The notes under the pieces were generated by a model. The model did not search any database. It was given only the letters and a program-made list of their open reading frames with translations, and had not been told where the DNA came from. Positions 44,213 through 54,583 of a stretch of 64,000 nucleotides of DNA are shown here, in pieces (position 1 is the first letter of the stretch; every line of letters begins with the position of its first letter). Origin of the DNA: Knufia peltigerae (lineage: Eukaryota > Ascomycota > Eurotiomycetes > Chaetothyriales > Trichomeriaceae); NCBI GenBank assembly GCA_030247855.1, contig JAPDRN010000019.1, positions 62,001 through 126,000 on the forward strand, written 5' to 3'. The position numbers and the translations under genes are program-made.

Positions 44213-46904
44213 ATGGCCCAGGCTGACACCTCCACCGCCTCTGAGCCTGCGAATGCCAGCGCAGCTACTGCGACCCCGAAGAAGGCTACTTCAGCGCCCG
44301 AGAAGAAGTACAAATGCCAGTATTGCAACCGGGCCTTCAGCAGAAGTGAACACCGCAGTCGACACGAACGATCGCGTAAGTAGAATATTTTTTTGTTGTT
44401 GCGACGTGGGGCTTCACCGTAGACCCCGCCATCACCTCTTTCCATTGAATGAGCTTTCAGGCAATCTTCAACTGACCTTCATCCCTTGCTAGACACGAAG
44501 GAGCGTCCCTTCAAATGCCAGAAATGTCGTAGCACCTTCGTCCGTCGCGATCTGCTATTACGCCACGATCGAACCGTCCATGCAAAGGATGGCGGTGTGC
44601 CCCTTCAATCTGAAGGACGAAAGAGAACAGGAACAGGCGCAGGGACGAAGTCGACGCCCTCAACGGCCGCTCCGTCCAAGCCTTCGATAAGTCTTGATCC
44701 GGGGACTTTGGAGCAAATTGAGGCTAGCAGCGATGGTATGCTCGACCTTGAAACTGCCGCCATGTTGATGACAGACTTCCAACACAAGGCGGCGGCAGCA
44801 GCAGCAGCAGTAAACGGTCACATTCAGAACGGAGAAAGCACAATCCCCGATTACTCTCCAGATCGAAGCTCACTTCTCGAATCGTCCGACTACCTCGCCG
44901 GTCCTAACGGCCTTCCGCAAATGCCCTGGGACACCTTTATGCCCCACGGCCCGTCGGAACCCAAAGCGCATTCAATGTCGAGCATTTCGTCGCAAGATAA
45001 CCTGTCGCAGCCTCCTTTCGTCCATATGGGATCGATACAGCCACATCAGTCTCAACTACCACCCATCATGGAACGTCAAACCTCCTTGGGTAGTTCGCTG
45101 CCCCCGACATTCCACTCTTTGCCCGACACTTTCCCAGTCTCAGGGACGCCGACCCCCAACGCACTCTCTCCCTTCCCCTCTATGACAGGGCCTGTATCAC
45201 CAGTGAACTATCGCAAGTCTCCTGGTCCAGCCCAACCCCTTTCTTTACCCAAAGCTCCGCAGTTGAACAATGATGACGAGAGAGCTATCATTGCTAACCA
45301 GCTAGGTGGAGACATCACACTACCTTCCCTGCCCACAATGAACCTATACTTAACTACCTACTTCAATCTCTTCCATCACCACATGCCCTTTCTACATCCT
45401 GTCACCTTTCGTCCTGAGAATTGTCAACCGGCTCTTCTACTTGCCATCCTCTCCATCGGCGCTCTCTACAATTTCGAACAAGAACAAGCCTATCTCCTTC
45501 ATCATGGCTCCAAGAAACTCGTGAATCAATTCCTTCAGAACAAGGACAACTTTGATTCTCGAAAGTGCCCTCTCTGGACCATGCAGAGCACTTTGCTGAA
45601 TATGGTTTTCGAGAGCTGGAGCGGTGGCTCGCAAGGCCTTGAATGGGCTTGTTCTATTAAGAGCTTGCTTGCCAATGTAAGTACCTCGTAATATTCGTCC
45701 AATCTTCTGCTAACCTGTTCAGATGGTTGCCGGCAACAAATACGAGCTGAAGTTGCGTATTGATGGTCGCGCTGGAGCACCACCGACACATGATCAGTGG
45801 GTCAATGAAGAGGGCTGTCGACGGACTTATTATGCCGTCTATATCTTCTTCGGCATGCTGACTCTGACATACAACCACACTCCGGCGATCAGCTTCAACG
45901 AGTTCGACACATTGCCACTACCATCTTCCGAGTCATTATGGAATATTGAGCCCTCGGACGAGGATTCCTGGCAGGATATCTTCGCAGCGTCGCCCACGAT
46001 TACTGTTCGAGAAGCATATGACAGTCTCTTCCAAGGAGATGCTGCTAGATACAGTGCTTTTGCCACTCGAGTGATGATCAACGCATTGTTCTTGGAAGTG
46101 TGGAATCTAAGAAGAAGTTTCGAATCGCTACAGGACGTGGTTCTGGAATGGAAGATTCGCATTGCCTTAGAAACATGGGAACGGTCATTGGATCTGTGCG
46201 AGCCCGAAATCATTGTTGTTCCTCTCAGCACACCACACAAGAGCCACCCTCTGATCTTCAATTCGATGGCTGTGTACCGCAACACCCGTGCCTTCCTTGA
46301 AGTGGATCTCAAAGATGTCCAGGAAGCCCTGCGGTACCACAACTCATATGAGATTGCCGGCGCGATGTCATCGGCGCGTGACAATGTCAAGAGAACGAAA
46401 GAGATGATCAAGGTTGTCGAGCAATGCTACGAGTGCATGGAAATCGTTGCCATGCAGGGTATCAATTGGGTCACCAAAACATCGTCGACCAATTGGAGTA
46501 TTGAGCATCCTCTTTGTGGACTGGATCTCATCACTATTCTAAGCCTGTGGCTATATCGTATTGAGCATGACGATCAGGAAGCCACCGAAGAAGAGCTCGC
46601 CATGTACATGAGAGTACGCGGACTGTTCGATGATGACGCCGTGGACGCAAATGGATCACGTTTAAGCTCAACTGTAGCGCGCGTCTGGGGCTCGATGTTG
46701 GACGGCGTGGTTGTTTGGGGGTAAGCATATCTGTCAATTGCCAGCAGATTTTGACTAACATATTCCAGTATCTCAAAAACCATGGGCGAGTCATTCAAAT
46801 TGCATTCCCAAGCTTTGATTGGATATGTCGACGAGCTTTCAATAGACCATGTTACGGGAATGCAGGTCGACCAGAATCTTATGGACATTGCGACGACATA
46901 TTAA
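44213..46904 (+). CDS. C2H2 zinc-finger transcription factor with fungal-specific regulatory domain
   Basis: Nuclear regulator combining two C2H2 fingers with a fungal_trans domain. Four exons (44213-44375, 44493-45676, 45723-46720, 46769-46904) give 826 residues. The first intron splits the linker between fingers: finger one is CQYCNRAFSRSEHRSRHER, and the spliced HTKERPF linker leads to CQKCRSTFVRRDLLLRH. A Ser/Pro-rich region (about 90-260) contains a nine-Ala stretch. The fungal_trans part begins around LYLTTYFNLFHHHMPFLHP and includes EEGCRRTYYAVYIFFGML. Similar architectures in ascomycetes control carbon or stress genes, but no specific target can be named. The ATG is in accATGg context after a long pyrimidine-rich leader with a uORF. 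Confidence 0.93.
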
Positions 46905-47977
46905 ACACCATCTTACGATATCCTCTCTCACATCGGTTTTCCTATTTTACTGCATGGCGAAATTGTGGGCCTTCGGCATCGAAAACGGCGCACGCGCGGT
47001 ATATTCGATATATTTTCTTTCTCGACTCTATCATTTAATTCCAGATGTCTTGTCTTGGGCACACGACCAAGCCCAGAAATCACTTCGCACCTCTAATCGA
47101 GGCAGACACATACGCGACACAAGCAACAGTATACCTCCCCCTCCTCACAACACACATAAACTTACCTAATCTTCTCGATTTGATACCTTGTGCGCTTACA
47201 GATACAAGACTTTTGGTTTTCTCCTTATAACGACTTTCCTTTATTTGAGCGAGAAAGAATGGACCAAGTGGTCCAAGACAGCCAGCGGGAATTTCTGGCT
47301 AATGAACTTTCTACCTTTCCTATTGAAATTGCGACGGCCGTTGTTTTGATTACTCTCCTCTGTATACTATCAAATGTGGAATTCTTCGGCGAGGCAATAA
47401 GAAATTGATTTACAGATGCATTCAATATAGCGACATCAATTGCACAGAGATAGCAATAACTTGGCTTAATGTTCAATTATATTTTTATCACCAAATTTCT
47501 CAAAAGTATAAGTTTTGCTATAATAATCTTCATGGATCGTGGAATATGCATCTCGTAAGTGGTTGGTGTTTTCGTAATCTATACGGAGTGCTCTATATAC
47601 CAAAAAACAAAAGGTACGGAGTACAAGAGTTTTAAATAGTATGTCGACTTAGCGTCGTAATGTGCAAACCCACCACCAAAAGAGAGCAAATCGCAGCCTC
47701 GCATTCTATATACCCTGTCATCTTCTATTATTCCCAATTCTCTCGATAGTGTCTCGTGCCTTGATCATTCCCAGTGTTCGAATTCCTAAGCTTATACCCT
47801 CTTCTCGATTCGTATACCAGCATCATCAAACACATAAACTGTCGCCTGTCAGAACCCACGCACCAGGGTTCCGATGACCTCATTCGACCCCCAATAGACT
47901 GCGGGCTATCCTTGTAGTCGTAGTCACTCCAGCGGGCGCAAATACAAAACCCTACGAGTACAATTTCTACACAGACT
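46905..47977. other. Intergenic between C2H2 regulator and E2 enzyme
   Basis: About 1.1 kb, A/T rich at 47380-47560. Contains TACGGAGTAC at 47615-47624 and a variant TACGGAGTG at 47582-47590. The short frames, including 47190-47408, are not convincing. The promoter of the E2 gene should lie in the right half. Confidence 0.55.
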
Positions 47978-49300
47978 ATGGCACCCTCTCCTACGATGCG
48001 GCGACTCCTCAAGGAGACGGCCGAACTCTCCTCTCCTTCCTCCAACCCCAACCCTGCCTTTTACGCCGCTCCAGTCTCGGACGCCGACCTTCACGAGTGG
48101 CACTTTACACTGCTGGGGCCGCCCTCCCCTTCTCCTTATGAGGGTGGCATGTACCACGGACGCATCACGCTACCTCCGACCTACCCGCTCAAACCGCCGA
48201 ATTTCCGGTTCCTGACGCCGTCGGGTCGCTTCGAGGTCAACCGTGAGATCTGCCTGAGCATTTCCGGGTTCCACGAGGAGACATGGATGCCCGCCTGGGG
48301 GGTGCGGACGGCCCTGACGGCGCTGAGGAGTTTCATGGCGGAGAAGGGTACCGCGGGACAAGTCGGCGGTCTGGAAGCCAGTGTCGACGTCAGGAAGAGA
48401 CTGGCGCGAGAGTCGAGAGGTTGGAGGTGTGAGGCGTGCAGGAAAAGTAATGAGGCCATAATGAGGGAGTGGTGGGAGGTCTGTAGGCAGAGTGGTGTCA
48501 ATGTACAAGAGGAGGAAGGCGTGCGACTGGAATCACTACCAGAAGGCATGAACCTAGAAACGCGCAGTCCAGAGGACAAGAAGAAATCGTCCACGGCGGC
48601 GGCTTCAGGTCAACAAGAGAGTCAATTAGCATCAGGAAGCAAGGACAATGGAAAGGCCAAAGCAGAGAGCACCGGAGATGATGCCACGTCCAATGCTCGA
48701 CAGACTCAGATGCCGACATCACCGTCAATACGAACGCCGCCAGCACACGCTGAGCCCGAATTCAGCACAAGTGCGAATACGAGGACCAGTGTAGATTCAC
48801 TTGCGCAAACACAGAACACATCAACAGTCCGGCAATCTCAACAGTCCCGCCCAGACAAGAGCAACGACGACACAACAAACCTACACCCTCCACCGGCCTC
48901 TCCGCCACCACCACGCATGATACCTACTCCCTCGGCCGAAGCGGCACAAGCGTCCGCCGAAGCGGTCCTCACACCCTCCGACTTTTCCTCTCCTTCCTCC
49001 TCCTCCTCCTCCTCCAGGCTGCATCGACCGAGCATATCCCTCATGTCCGGTGGAATCCACGCACCTCCTTTGGCCGCCGCGAATGCGGCTCTCCAGAACT
49101 CAAACATGGGGGCGGCTGCGCCGTTGATCCTCCAGCGAGACAGGGCGAGAGAGAGCATCACGATCGACCGGGCCATCGCGGGTATCTTTGTCGCCTTGTG
49201 TCTCATGGTCCTCAAGAAGATCTTCTACCCTGCCGGCACCAACGGCGGTGGTATGGGGTTCGGAGGAGGAGTCGATGACTTTTACCTCCAACGCGAATGA
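47978..49300 (+). CDS. Tail-anchored ubiquitin-conjugating enzyme (Ubc6/UBE2J-like)
   Basis: ER-membrane E2 enzyme expected to work in ER-associated degradation with Doa10 or Hrd1 type ligases. Single exon, 440 residues. The UBC fold occupies residues 5-150. As in the Ubc6 group the active-site neighbourhood is SGRFEVNREICLSISGFHEE, with Cys92 as catalytic residue, and the canonical HPN is replaced. WMPAWGVRTALTAL matches the Ubc6-type helix after it. A long Ser/Thr/Pro/Gln linker (about 190-370, including a (TCC)n-coded Ser run) leads to a single C-terminal hydrophobic helix, IAGIFVALCLMVLKKIFYPA, followed by a short glycine-rich lumenal end. Length and linker fit UBE2J1 more than yeast Ubc6. 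Confidence 0.92.
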   Translation: MAPSPTMRRLLKETAELSSPSSNPNPAFYAAPVSDADLHEWHFTLLGPPSPSPYEGGMYHGRITLPPTYPLKPPNFRFLTPSGRFEVNREICLSISGFHEETWMPAWGVRTALTALRSFMAEKGTAGQVGGLEASVDVRKRLARESRGWRCEACRKSNEAIMREWWEVCRQSGVNVQEEEGVRLESLPEGMNLETRSPEDKKKSSTAAASGQQESQLASGSKDNGKAKAESTGDDATSNARQTQMPTSPSIRTPPAHAEPEFSTSANTRTSVDSLAQTQNTSTVRQSQQSRPDKSNDDTTNLHPPPASPPPPRMIPTPSAEAAQASAEAVLTPSDFSSPSSSSSSSRLHRPSISLMSGGIHAPPLAAANAALQNSNMGAAAPLILQRDRARESITIDRAIAGIFVALCLMVLKKIFYPAGTNGGGMGFGGGVDDFYLQRE

Positions 49301-49762
49301 CTGAACCATGTATGCTGTGTGTGTATTTATACATGCGTAAACAGTCGGCACTCGCTCGATCATGGCTTGGAGGGAAGAAAATCAAGGGCGGAGAGAATGA
49401 TCTAGACGTCTCTACTCTATCCGTTGTACGGAGTACGTGGATGGAGTGAGCGGCCGAGCGAAGCGAGAGTAACGAAAATGGAGAGAGAAGATGAGACATA
49501 GTAAAATACTATATAACGAAAGACACGACACCTAATGTCATCGAATGGGATGGATTGAGTACTTCGAGAGCGTAAGCAAACGTTCCGACAGGGGAAGAAT
49601 AGACCATCGTACTTCTATATAGTTCCATACAATGTTGAGGAACGTCAAAGCAGAGTATACCTCGATGTGTCGAAATTACCCTTGCGATACGACTAGTTAA
49701 TGAAGAAGACCCAAAAGAGATACTGATGTACAGAGTATACAATCGGCTATTGTCTATAGCTA
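49301..49762. other. Intergenic, convergent 3' flanks
   Basis: Between two convergent genes. Contains TACGGAGTAC at 49427-49436. Otherwise A/T-rich 3' flanks with nothing recognised. Confidence 0.6.
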
Positions 49763-51625
49763 TCATCTACCATATCTCTTCCTCGACCTCCCGGGCCGAC
49801 GATTGCTTCTCGTGTTCCAACCCCTTTCAGCATCATTTTCGTTACTGTTATACCCAACATCATCGGAATTCGAATCCGAGTCCGAGTCGTCGCTGCTGTC
49901 ATCATGGTCACTCTCACCGTCACTACTAACCTGGAACCTTTCGACTTGTCCATTCTCCCCACGGTCGAAATCGGTCCTCTGTCTCCCTCTGTGTTGTTGT
50001 TGTTGTTGTTGATGATGCTGACGATGTTGCTGGTGTTGTCGAGCCGCCAAAGATTTCATACTCATGGCGCTCTGCATACTTCCGCCGTACCTGTCGTGGC
50101 CATCATAATATCCATTGCTATTATTGTTGCCGTCTCTCTCGCGGTCTCGCTCATACCCGGCAAAACCTCCACCGCCGCCACCACCGCGCATGCCAACGAC
50201 CCCCGCGCCAACACCCCTCTGTTGACTGCTCATCATCTCTTCGATCCTTCGTTCTTTGCGTCGCGCCGCCTCCTCTTGCGCCAGTTGCCACTTCTCGCTG
50301 ACTTCCCACTGCCACCCGTCACCGGTGGTATTGCACACTGGCAACCACCACAGCAAAACGGTTGGACCGAACAAGTGTGTCAGGTTTCGTCGCCAGCCAA
50401 GGTCAAACGCATTTGGCATCCCTTCGGCTTCAAAGTCGTCCATATATTCATCGTACCGTTCTCGTTCGCGCTCGGCTTCGATGTTGCTATACGTCCTGCG
50501 CAAGGCGCGCAGGGCAGGAGTGTCCCCGTTGGAGTTAACATCTCCCACCGGATCTTGAAATTGAGAATTAGAATACGGATGTCGAGGGTGGTGATAGTCG
50601 TTGCTATTCGGATGGGAGTTCTGATTGTAAATACTCGGCACGGGCGACGTGTGTTCCTCGCCCTCTTCGTACCGTGACGCCCCCGGTACAGCGTTTGCGT
50701 GAAACTCGAGAATCTGCTCTCCTGCTCGTTGTAATCGTTCGGCGACCCCTTCGGACCCTCGTCTATGCGAATTCAGTTGATGTTCTTGTCTATTCCGCTC
50801 CACTCGGCTTCGGACACCACTGAGATACCTCGTCTTTTCTAGTTTTTCAATCGTCGTCTGCCCCTTTGCGCAGAGGTATATGTGCCAGGTTGTGAAGCCG
50901 GTCAACACCAGGCCTATTATTCCCGAGACCACTGCGAGGAGGATTATATTGACCGGCGCGATTTCTTCGAGGTATCCGCTCTCCTCGAAAAGCTCCTTCC
51001 ACATCCACCATGCGGAGTTGGCGAAGCACACCCAACTGAATAAAGAAATGTATATCAGGAACAAGACAAATGCTTTGTAGTTATGTAGACCTAGGCATGT
51101 GGACAGCCACGGACAGTGGTGGTCCATCTTCAAGACGCACCGCTTACACGTCGAGCAATGGTGCGTCCGGTCTGGTTTGGGGACGTGGCATTTCTTGCAG
51201 TACCGCGGCGCCCCTGTCGAAGAGACTGTGATGTTTTGGACCCCTTCGAGGTCTGTGGACCGCTCGCGGGTCGGAAGGACAGAGTATGCGCCCTTTCGCC
51301 TGGACGAGCCTTTTGGAGGGTTCAACGGGGATCCTGGGTCCGTAAAGACTGCGACCGTGTATGAGAGATTCGCCAGGGAGTACAATAGGATGCCGAGGAG
51401 CGAGATGAATTGTATCGACCACCACACATGTTTAGATCGGTGGGAGCCAAATCCTATAGACGAGACGACCCAGACCGCCCATGTCGAAAGACTGTATACA
51501 AAGGCGAGTGGGAAGAAGGTGGCCAACGTCCAGCATCCTCGCTCACATTTGTCCGCGCATGATCGTAGTCGGCGACGTCGACCGGTCGGGGGAGGAGAAG
51601 GAGAGGGACTCGAGTAGCTAGGCAT
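49763..51625 (-). CDS. PFA3: DHHC palmitoyltransferase, PFA3-like
   Basis: Protein S-acyltransferase of vacuolar or Golgi membranes; yeast Pfa3 modifies the vacuolar fusion protein Vac8. Single exon, 620 residues. Two membrane helices precede and two follow the cysteine-rich domain, which reads YCKKCHVPKPDRTHHCSTC, then CVLKMDHHCPWLSTCLG with the catalytic DHHC. A TTxE-like motif is present as GQTTIEKLEKT. The conserved block FGPTVLLWWLPV lies near residue 425. The last 180 residues form an unusual low-complexity tail: Gly-rich, then Gln/His repeats coded by a CAA/CAG tract near 49996-50030, then Ser/Asp repeats and a basic end. The tail is longer than I would expect for Pfa3. Confidence 0.92.
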   Translation of the reverse strand: MPSYSSPSPSPPPTGRRRRLRSCADKCERGCWTLATFFPLAFVYSLSTWAVWVVSSIGFGSHRSKHVWWSIQFISLLGILLYSLANLSYTVAVFTDPGSPLNPPKGSSRRKGAYSVLPTRERSTDLEGVQNITVSSTGAPRYCKKCHVPKPDRTHHCSTCKRCVLKMDHHCPWLSTCLGLHNYKAFVLFLIYISLFSWVCFANSAWWMWKELFEESGYLEEIAPVNIILLAVVSGIIGLVLTGFTTWHIYLCAKGQTTIEKLEKTRYLSGVRSRVERNRQEHQLNSHRRGSEGVAERLQRAGEQILEFHANAVPGASRYEEGEEHTSPVPSIYNQNSHPNSNDYHHPRHPYSNSQFQDPVGDVNSNGDTPALRALRRTYSNIEAERERERYDEYMDDFEAEGMPNAFDLGWRRNLTHLFGPTVLLWWLPVCNTTGDGWQWEVSEKWQLAQEEAARRKERRIEEMMSSQQRGVGAGVVGMRGGGGGGGFAGYERDRERDGNNNSNGYYDGHDRYGGSMQSAMSMKSLAARQHQQHRQHHQQQQQQHRGRQRTDFDRGENGQVERFQVSSDGESDHDDSSDDSDSDSNSDDVGYNSNENDAERGWNTRSNRRPGRSRKRYGR

Positions 51626-52378
51626 CGGTGATGTCTGGAGAGGACGTTGTGAGTTATCACACAGAAGGGAGGTCGAGGGTTAGGCGGTCGAGTTCATTGG
51701 CGCTTGCGGCATGTCATCTCGAAGATGGCATCTTGCCTGAATCACTACAAGTCGTCGGGGTCGAGAACTTGCGAGAAGACGGGGGCCTGAGGACAAAGAA
51801 CAGAAGTCGCTCAAATAAGACTATGCAAAACGATGTCAAGTTTAGATACAAGACTTTTGTGCAAGCGGTTCGGCCAGGGATGACATTAGAAGAATGCAGG
51901 TGTCGTACTGTAAAGGTTCAAAGAAGGGATATTGATCTACCTGAAACGCGTGTGGCTTAAGGACCCTTGAGTCGATTGTAGGTGAATAGGTGACGTTTGG
52001 TGAGGCCTAAGCCTCGTTCTTCCACGCGGCTGGCGCCGGTGACAGCCTCGTCCAACATGCCTATTTCATTATCTAGTGGCCACTAATGAATTATACCAAT
52101 GGGCATCGCCTACGGAATGCAGTAAACACTCTGCACTTTCATTACTTCGAAGCAGGTCTGTCCACAACGACAAGTATACTGGGGTCAAAGCTGGACCACT
52201 GATGATAGACTGTATAAAAAACACAATCGTAGTGATCATCCATCCATTCTCAAAAACTATTTTCTTCAAAAGAGCGTGTAAAGAAAGACGTGGATACCTT
52301 GGTGATCATTCTGTGTTTCCTTGCATTAAGCCATATCAGACCCTGGGACTCCTATGCTGCCAAAGCAACCATCTCTTG
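51626..52378. other. Intergenic between PFA3-like and acetyltransferase genes
   Basis: Left part should contain the PFA3-like promoter, right part the 3' flank of the acetyltransferase gene. Open frames of 60-110 codons on both strands show no family character. Confidence 0.55.
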
Positions 52379-53227
52379 TCACTTGGCCTTTGATGCAGCT
52401 GTATCTTCATTCTTCTCACGACCAACAGGCTCCCTTACCATGACATCCAGCCGAAGTTCTTTGCCAGGCGCCCTGGTCAAGAAGATTTGTTTCCTGAGCT
52501 CGAACCCAAGCTTGCCGTAGATGATGATATTGATGTTGTGAGAACTCTCGAGGTAGCATGGGAGGCCATGACCATCAGCCTGTAGCCCTGTCAGCTCATC
52601 TTGTCATGCCGCGTAATGATGCAAGAAACCTACCAGCTTCGAAACATACTCGATCACCTTTCTGGCATAACCTTTGCCACGAGCTTCAGGTCTCGTTCCC
52701 ACGTAGTTGAGATACCAAGACTGATCATCTCTCTCACCCAGGATCTCCTGCTTAGTATCGTGCAGCAACGGCAGAAACTCATCGAAGAAACGAATCTTGC
52801 CTTCCTTGGACAACTTGTAGCTAAGCCGCCACATTCCGCTTCGAATGACCGTCACCCAGTCGTCAATGTTCTTTCCGGGGGGAAGCCACAGAGCGACACA
52901 GTCGTAGTTGTCTCCGGCGGTCAAGACTAAGCCGTTGAGACAATGGGCATAAGTGACATATTCCATGACAGCTTTGTGCATCTCGAACCTCTCCTCTTGA
53001 GTCAAATGCTCGCGATCGGGGGTGTCGATAGCATAGCGGACGATATTGTCAAAGCGAAATGCTTCAGCAAGACATGCTGCGGCCTCTTTGTACTCGTTTG
53101 GAGCGACGATGCGGACTCCGTCGAGGTTCGTCGTGGTGGTTGAGGAGTTCTTGTCGATGCTTTCCAGTTTCTCGTGCACGAGAGCGGCATCGAGAACAGG
53201 GATAGTGGCACTGGAAGCAAGAGCCAT
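52379..53227 (-). CDS. GNAT-family N-acetyltransferase
   Basis: Acetyl-CoA-dependent acyltransferase of unknown acceptor. Two exons (53227-52634, 52579-52379) give 264 residues. The acetyl-CoA binding motif A is YLNYVGTRPEARGKGYARKV (R-x-x-G-x-G/A). The second exon supplies the rest of the fold, with GLPCYLESSHNINIIIYGKL and GFELRKQIFL. The N-terminal part contains WLPPGKNIDDW, common in fungal GNAT proteins of this type, some of which are annotated as puromycin-acetyltransferase-like. It reads alone, with no obvious cluster. Confidence 0.9.
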
Positions 53228-54583
53228 GTTGAATAGCTGGTCTTTTTATTTTAGCAGCCTCTTGTTTCTCTTGATATGATGTGTCCTTTTGATCGACTTT
53301 TAGTGAAACGCACAAACATACTGGTATCACCTACTGTTTGATTTTCTTTCTGACTCAACCTCTATCAATAGGTCTAGTGAGATCTCCAGTGTGAACTGAA
53401 GATAGCTGGGCCCTCGAGACGGTGACGACTCGAGACGGGAAACGCAGACAGGTACGAGATGCACGTAGATCAACCGACATCAGCGTATGGTCCAGTCGAG
53501 TTAGTTTTCCAAAGGACAGAAAAACCCCAAGGGACAGAAATCGAGAGCCAGATGGACATATGCTGGTTTGCTCGTTTTAACACGATCCGTGGCACAGAGC
53601 CGTTCAAGACGGTCACCACTGATGATGAGCGATGCGTGATCGATGATGAGCAATAAGCGTCAGCAGTCACAATCTTCAGATTCGAAATGCGGCCGATGTC
53701 AACAGGGGTGAGCTGTTCGCTGCTGTGTGTCTCTGATTATCTCGGATTTGCAAATCGATGAAGAGGATAAGTGAAGGGGAAACCAGGTTTATCAATTGGT
53801 CCACCTAAAAAAGAAGTCCAAGGAGCCACTTGTCAAGACAGAAATGGCCAAGTTTAATGTCGGACGACATATGTCGACACGTACAAGTGTCAGCAAACCA
53901 TACAATCACAGTAGATCGATCTGTTTCCCACGCTACTGGCTGCCGGATACCGGAAAGAATTCAGATGAGGGAAGCCGGACAAGTCCATTCAATCAAATTG
54001 ATGCTGCAAGAGAAGGGACACTGCATTCGCCCAGTGGGAGGCGGAAGTTGGCCGAAGAGAGACGTGGGACGACGGTCGGGAGTCATCTGTGGGAGTCATA
54101 CGCGTCGACATTCTGGATGAGGGTTAGACATGGTTGATGATGGCTGCTCACACAAGTCAAGAGGGAGAGAAGGAAGATGTTAGATTGGTGGATTCTTATA
54201 GCTTCGGCTTGCGGGATCATTACGGGGTCCCGACAGTCCCACGGTGGATATCTACAGTGGTTGAACATGCTGCCCCCCGTTCTCCTTCAGCCTTGCGTAT
54301 CGCCAGGCAATCCCTGGCATTTGAATTGGCGGCGTGAGTGGTGAAATGTGTCTTGCCTGGAACTCCGTATCGGTCTCTATATTCACGACAATAACTGTTC
54401 GACCTCAAGAATGGGCAACGCAGCGAAAAGCTTGCACGCCTGGAAGAATGCTCCCTGGTCCGGTGCCTAGCATGGCCAAGTCGTTGCTCATGCGGAATTC
54501 ATTGGACAACCACATGCCGCGACCATCCTTACCACTATGATATCCTTGCATGACTTCGAGACTTGAGTAATTCATAGGCTGCT
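53228..54583. other. Intergenic between acetyltransferase and sugar transporter
   Basis: 1.36 kb. The short overlapping frames at 53796-54137 (+) and elsewhere show no domain. No repeats beyond a duplicated ctcgagac (near 53412-53436). The acetyltransferase promoter should lie at the left edge. Confidence 0.55.

Noticed and set aside
52076..52393. 105-codon plus-strand frame
   Set aside because: Overlaps the last exon of the acetyltransferase on the other strand and shows no domain.
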